Source: Cyclobacterium sp. 1_MG-2023
GTDB lineage: Bacteria; Bacteroidota; Bacteroidia; Cytophagales; Cyclobacteriaceae
DNA: 64,000 bases
Direction of reading: 5' to 3'
NCBI RefSeq assembly: GCF_030546805.1
Contig: NZ_JAUOPC010000005.1
Coordinates: forward strand, 389,756 to 453,755
This document shows, piece by piece, positions 61,508 to 64,000 of this stretch. How positions within the stretch are numbered: the stretch's first letter is position 1; each line of letters begins with the position of its first letter. Made by a program: the position numbers and the translations under genes. A model generated the notes under the pieces. It ran no database searches. It was given only the letters and a program-made list of their open reading frames with translations, and had not been told where the DNA came from.

Positions 61508-62890
61508 ATGAAAAAATACGATGCAATCATCATAGGTGCCGGGCAATCGGGAATGCCCTTGGCAAAAAAGATAAGTGCAAAAGGTTTGACTGTGGCCTTG
61601 GTGGAAAAAAGAGTAATAGGCGGGACATGCATCAATGATGGCTGTTCACCTACCAAGACCATGGTAGCCTCAGCAAGAGTGGCTCATCTGGTGGGCAGAG
61701 CTGAAGACTTCGGTGTAAATGTAAAAAGTTACACTATCGATCAAAAGGCCATCAAAGCCCGCAAAGACCACATTGTTACTACCTTTAGGGGAGGGGCTGA
61801 GAAAAGCCTTAAAAAAGCAGAAAACGTAGACATCATCTTAGGCAAAGCAACTGTCCTTTCATCCAACAAAGTAAGCATATCCCGAGAAGGAGCTGAAGTT
61901 CTTGAAATTGAAGGGGATAAAATTTTCCTCAATACTGGTGCTTATCCCTTTATTCCTGAGATTAATGGTTTGAAAGAAACACCTTACCTGACCAGCACAA
62001 GCATCATGGAGCTTGAGAAGACCCCGGAACACCTGATTATCCTTGGAGCCGGATATATAGGGCTTGAATTTGGGCAGATGTTCAACAGGTTTGGGAGTAA
62101 AGTTACCATTATAGACAAGGCCCCAAGGCTGGTACCCAAGGAAGACAAGGACGTTTGTGAGGAAATTTCAAAGATCTTTGCTCAAGATGAAATTAACACC
62201 TACCTGGACACCTCGGTCACTAAGGTGAATTTCGAAAATGATCAATTTAAAGTTTATCTGGAAGGTAAATCAGGACCAAAAACTATTGAAGGCAGCCATT
62301 TACTGGTAGCTACCGGGAGGAAACCCAATAGCAAAGGCTTGGGGCTAGAGGACATCGGTGTAAATCTTACGGAAAAGGGTCATATAGCAGTAAATGAGAC
62401 CTTTGAAACCAGCGTACCAAACATCTATGCCCTTGGAGATGTTGCCGGATCACCACCTTTTACCCATATGGCATATAATGATGCGCACATTGCCTTTAGA
62501 AGTATCTATGAAGGAGATAAAGAGATTTCATCTAAGGGCAGACTGCTTCCCTACTGTGTGTTTATTGATCCTCAATTGGCAAGAATTGGAATCAATGAGC
62601 AAGAGGCTATAGAGAAAAACATACCCTATAAAATTGGTAAATTTTTCATGAAGCATGCCGGTAGGGCTCTGGAAACGGACGAAACAAGTGGTTTTTTCAA
62701 GGTACTTGTAGCTCCAGAAAGCAAACAAATTCTGGGAGCTACAATATTGAGTTTGGATGGAGGAGAAGTGATGGCAGTACTACAGATGGCCATGGTAGGG
62801 AAGGTAACTTATGATAAAATTCAAAATCTTCCCATTGCGCATCCTACTTTGGCAGAAAGCCTGAATAATTTGATGATGCAAATCGAGTAA
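61508..62890 (+). CDS. FAD-dependent pyridine nucleotide-disulfide oxidoreductase (mercuric-reductase-like)
   Basis: The 460 aa flavoprotein has the FAD motif IIIGAGQSGMPLAKK, the redox-active disulfide GGTCINDGCSPTK (CxxxxC), the NAD(P) motif LIILGAGYIGLEFG, and the C-terminal dimerisation domain with the catalytic His/Glu of the disulfide-reductase class (AHPTLAESL). It resembles mercuric reductase or dihydrolipoamide dehydrogenase. The N-terminal metal-binding domain and C-terminal vicinal cysteines of true MerA are absent, so mercury reduction is not supported. Confidence 0.9.
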   Translation: MKKYDAIIIGAGQSGMPLAKKISAKGLTVALVEKRVIGGTCINDGCSPTKTMVASARVAHLVGRAEDFGVNVKSYTIDQKAIKARKDHIVTTFRGGAEKSLKKAENVDIILGKATVLSSNKVSISREGAEVLEIEGDKIFLNTGAYPFIPEINGLKETPYLTSTSIMELEKTPEHLIILGAGYIGLEFGQMFNRFGSKVTIIDKAPRLVPKEDKDVCEEISKIFAQDEINTYLDTSVTKVNFENDQFKVYLEGKSGPKTIEGSHLLVATGRKPNSKGLGLEDIGVNLTEKGHIAVNETFETSVPNIYALGDVAGSPPFTHMAYNDAHIAFRSIYEGDKEISSKGRLLPYCVFIDPQLARIGINEQEAIEKNIPYKIGKFFMKHAGRALETDETSGFFKVLVAPESKQILGATILSLDGGEVMAVLQMAMVGKVTYDKIQNLPIAHPTLAESLNNLMMQIE

Positions 62891-62914
62891 ATTTATTTGC
62901 AACTAATTGTTATA

Positions 62915-63049
62915 ATGACGGTTACGATAGAAAATCCCCCTGCGCCCCCTTCAATGGGGAGTTGCGATAATATGAATTTGATTGCTGAATTGGTAGAATT
63001 GAAACGGGCTGAGGAAATGGAAAATCAGGTACGCACTCGTGCCTCCTGA
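62915..63049 (+). CDS. Possible small ORF (44 aa), uncertain
   Basis: An ATG-initiated frame whose product begins MTVTIENPPAPPSMG and ends RTRAS, 24 nt after the flavoprotein stop. The second half looks helical (LIAELVELKRAEEMEN). No family is recognised. It lies at or just outside the left end of the IS110 element. It may be a real small protein, a gene remnant cut by the insertion, or chance. Confidence 0.25.
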   Translation: MTVTIENPPAPPSMGSCDNMNLIAELVELKRAEEMENQVRTRAS

Positions 63050-63134
63050 AAAAATAAAATCCCCCTTAAACCTTAGATTTATGACATGTAAGATCTTGGG
63101 AAATATTTCATAAAAAAGTAGTAAATTATTTTGG

Positions 63135-63290
63135 TTAAGAAGGAAGCAAGCGATCCGTCCCTTTGTGTGAGAATGATTCGTCCCCTTTCGTGGTGCTTGC
63201 TTCCCTTCTGAACCCAGACCTGTATAAGAGATTGTAACCATTAAGGTTTTTAGGCTCCGGTTCAGATTCTTAACCTTTTAACTATTTCTC
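63135..63290 (+). ncRNA. Candidate IS110 bridge RNA
   Basis: Two stem-loops stand side by side right before the transposase start. Stem 1: GGAAGCAAGC (63142-63151) pairs perfectly with GCTTGCTTCC (63195-63204), enclosing 43 nt. Stem 2: TCTGAACC (63207-63214) pairs perfectly with GGTTCAGA (63259-63266), enclosing 44 nt. Only two bases separate them. A stem carrying a large internal loop, twice in tandem, is the target-binding-loop and donor-binding-loop architecture of the IS621 bridge RNA, and the upstream location matches the IS110 subgroup. Loop 1 contains the near-repeat CGTCCCTTT / CGTCCCCTTT. The ends given are approximate. Confidence 0.65.
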
Positions 63291-63311
63291 ATTTTAAATT
63301 TACAAAAAGCG

Positions 63312-64000
63312 ATGGAATTTGAAAACTTTATGGGTATCGATCTAAGCAAAGACACACTGGATTATGCTGGTGTTAACATTGATGGAGAACTATTAGAGTC
63401 GAAGGGCGTAAATGACCGTCAAGCCATTGAAAAAGAGCTTCTTAATTTTAGTAGAGACTTCGGGATTGATTTGAATAAAACCCTGATTTGCGCAGAGTTT
63501 ACGGGCCATTTTGGCAATAAATTAATCGATGTTGCCTTGAAAATGGGCCTGAACCTTTGGATGGAATCAGCTTATAAAATTATTCATTCTCAAGGATTGA
63601 TAAGGGGGAAAAGTGACCCGATAGATGCATTCCGTATCATGGAATATGCAAAAAGATTCCAGGATAAAGCTGTATTACTCAAACCTTCTTCTTCCAATGT
63701 GCAGCTTTTAAAAAGGCTTTCTACAGAACGAGATTTAGTAGTTAAGGATATTGCTAAATACAAATCACAATTAAAACAAGAAGAGGGCTTCTTTGACAAA
63801 AAATACTTCTCCCAAAAGACAAAAAGAATTCAAAAGGTGAAAAAAATTAATGAGAAAGTATTGTCCGAACTCGAAGAGGAAATAGATAGGATCTTGGATT
63901 CTGATCCTCAGATTAATAAAAATTTCGAACGTATACTGGCTATTGAAGGAGTAGGAAAACAAACGGCGGTAGCAACAATTGTCGCTACAGAAAATTTCTC
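63312..64000 (+). CDS. IS110-family transposase (bridge-RNA-guided recombinase), 3' end outside window
   Basis: DEDD-type recombinase of the IS110 family. The visible 229 residues cover the RuvC-like N-terminal domain with all four acidic residues: Asp10 (MGIDLSKDTLD), Glu62 (ICAEFTG), Asp102 and Asp105 (GKSDPIDAFRIMEYAKRF). A long coiled-coil segment (about residues 145-200) and the start of the Tnp20 domain (ILAIEGVGKQTAVATIVAT) follow. The catalytic serine of the second domain is beyond the window. The start ATG 63312 follows AAAAAGCG; there is no alternative start nearby. Gene length cannot be determined. Confidence 0.9.
   Translation, partial: MEFENFMGIDLSKDTLDYAGVNIDGELLESKGVNDRQAIEKELLNFSRDFGIDLNKTLICAEFTGHFGNKLIDVALKMGLNLWMESAYKIIHSQGLIRGKSDPIDAFRIMEYAKRFQDKAVLLKPSSSNVQLLKRLSTERDLVVKDIAKYKSQLKQEEGFFDKKYFSQKTKRIQKVKKINEKVLSELEEEIDRILDSDPQINKNFERILAIEGVGKQTAVATIVATENF

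Larger units (their letters stand above)
63060..64000 (+). mobile_element. IS110-family insertion sequence, left part
   Basis: Consists of a non-coding left end with two large stem-loops (63142-63266) followed by an IS110-type transposase gene that runs off the window. IS110 elements lack terminal inverted repeats and use a structured RNA from the non-coding end to pair donor and target DNA. The left boundary is not fixed; 63060 is a guess near the end of the preceding small frame. Confidence 0.6.

Noticed and set aside
61508..62890. True mercuric reductase (MerA)
   Set aside because: The redox CxxxxC and FAD/NAD motifs are present, but the N-terminal metal-binding domain and the C-terminal vicinal cysteine pair of MerA are absent, and no mer genes are nearby.
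1..64000. CRISPR array, tRNA or rRNA genes, prophage
   Set aside because: No regularly spaced direct repeats, no cloverleaf-like or rRNA-like stretches and no phage structural genes were recognised anywhere in the window.

Overview
The window is a chromosomal segment of a Bacteroidota bacterium, most likely a marine or soil member of the Cytophagales (Cyclobacteriaceae-like). Evidence: two SusC/SusD pairs, a FecR anti-sigma/ECF sigma pair driving one of them, formylglycine sulfatases, DUF1080 and DUF6528-type secreted proteins, many lipoproteins, an AT-rich composition, and promoter-like TAnnTTTG (-7) boxes. The family level is an inference; no rRNA or tRNA gene is present to anchor it.

Layout. 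1-4832: a SusC (cut by the left window edge) and its SusD, closed by a strong terminator. 4833-8362: a repeat-rich stretch with a REP-associated tyrosine transposase (RAYT) flanked by palindromic repeats, then three small minus-strand genes (DUF3575-like, DUF4386-like, Crp/Fnr). 8363-9931: an AraC regulator and a membrane protein. 10326-14873: an arsenic island, with arsR, a lipoprotein arsenate-reductase-like phosphatase, a DsbD-like thiol reductase, the ACR3 arsenite exporter and a coupled phosphoesterase, plus two near-identical candidate ArsR operators. 14920-29140: a sulfatase, a TolB/TPR/AraC regulator, oxidoreductases with TetR-type regulators (one intact with a perfect operator palindrome, one decayed to a pseudogene), DUF1919, SGNH, DUF1330 and DUF1275 genes.

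29272-42810 (minus strand): a sulfatase followed upstream by a polysaccharide-utilization-like locus made of ECF sigma, FecR, SusC (with STN domain), SusD, a rhamnogalacturonan-acetylesterase-like SGNH hydrolase, a neutral-ceramidase-family protein and a large esterase, with no glycoside hydrolase or lyase recognised. The FecR-SusC gap carries a rho-independent terminator and a promoter box pointing the opposite way, the arrangement expected of a cis-antisense RNA like DonS of Bacteroides PULs. 43139-45976: three adjacent exported proteins with twin-arginine-type leaders, two of them ferritin-like. 46271-50245: a secreted propeller-like protein, a GyrI-like protein, and an operon of DoxX, an OhrR-type MarR regulator and a nitroreductase. 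50360-53836: a compact six-gene operon of ECF sigma, small membrane protein, Spy-like protein, YHYH protein, MORN-type protein and SCO1. 53901-62890: metabolic and housekeeping genes (2-hydroxyacid and Ldh-type dehydrogenases, ZIP transporter, DUF1080, DksA-like, ScpB, RluB-type pseudouridine synthase, DUF427, mercuric-reductase-like flavoprotein).

63050-64000: the left part of an IS110-family element. Immediately before its transposase (cut by the right window edge) are two consecutive stem-loops, each with a 43-44 nt internal loop. This is the expected architecture of an IS110 bridge RNA and is the most striking signal in the window, together with the candidate antisense RNA in the PUL.
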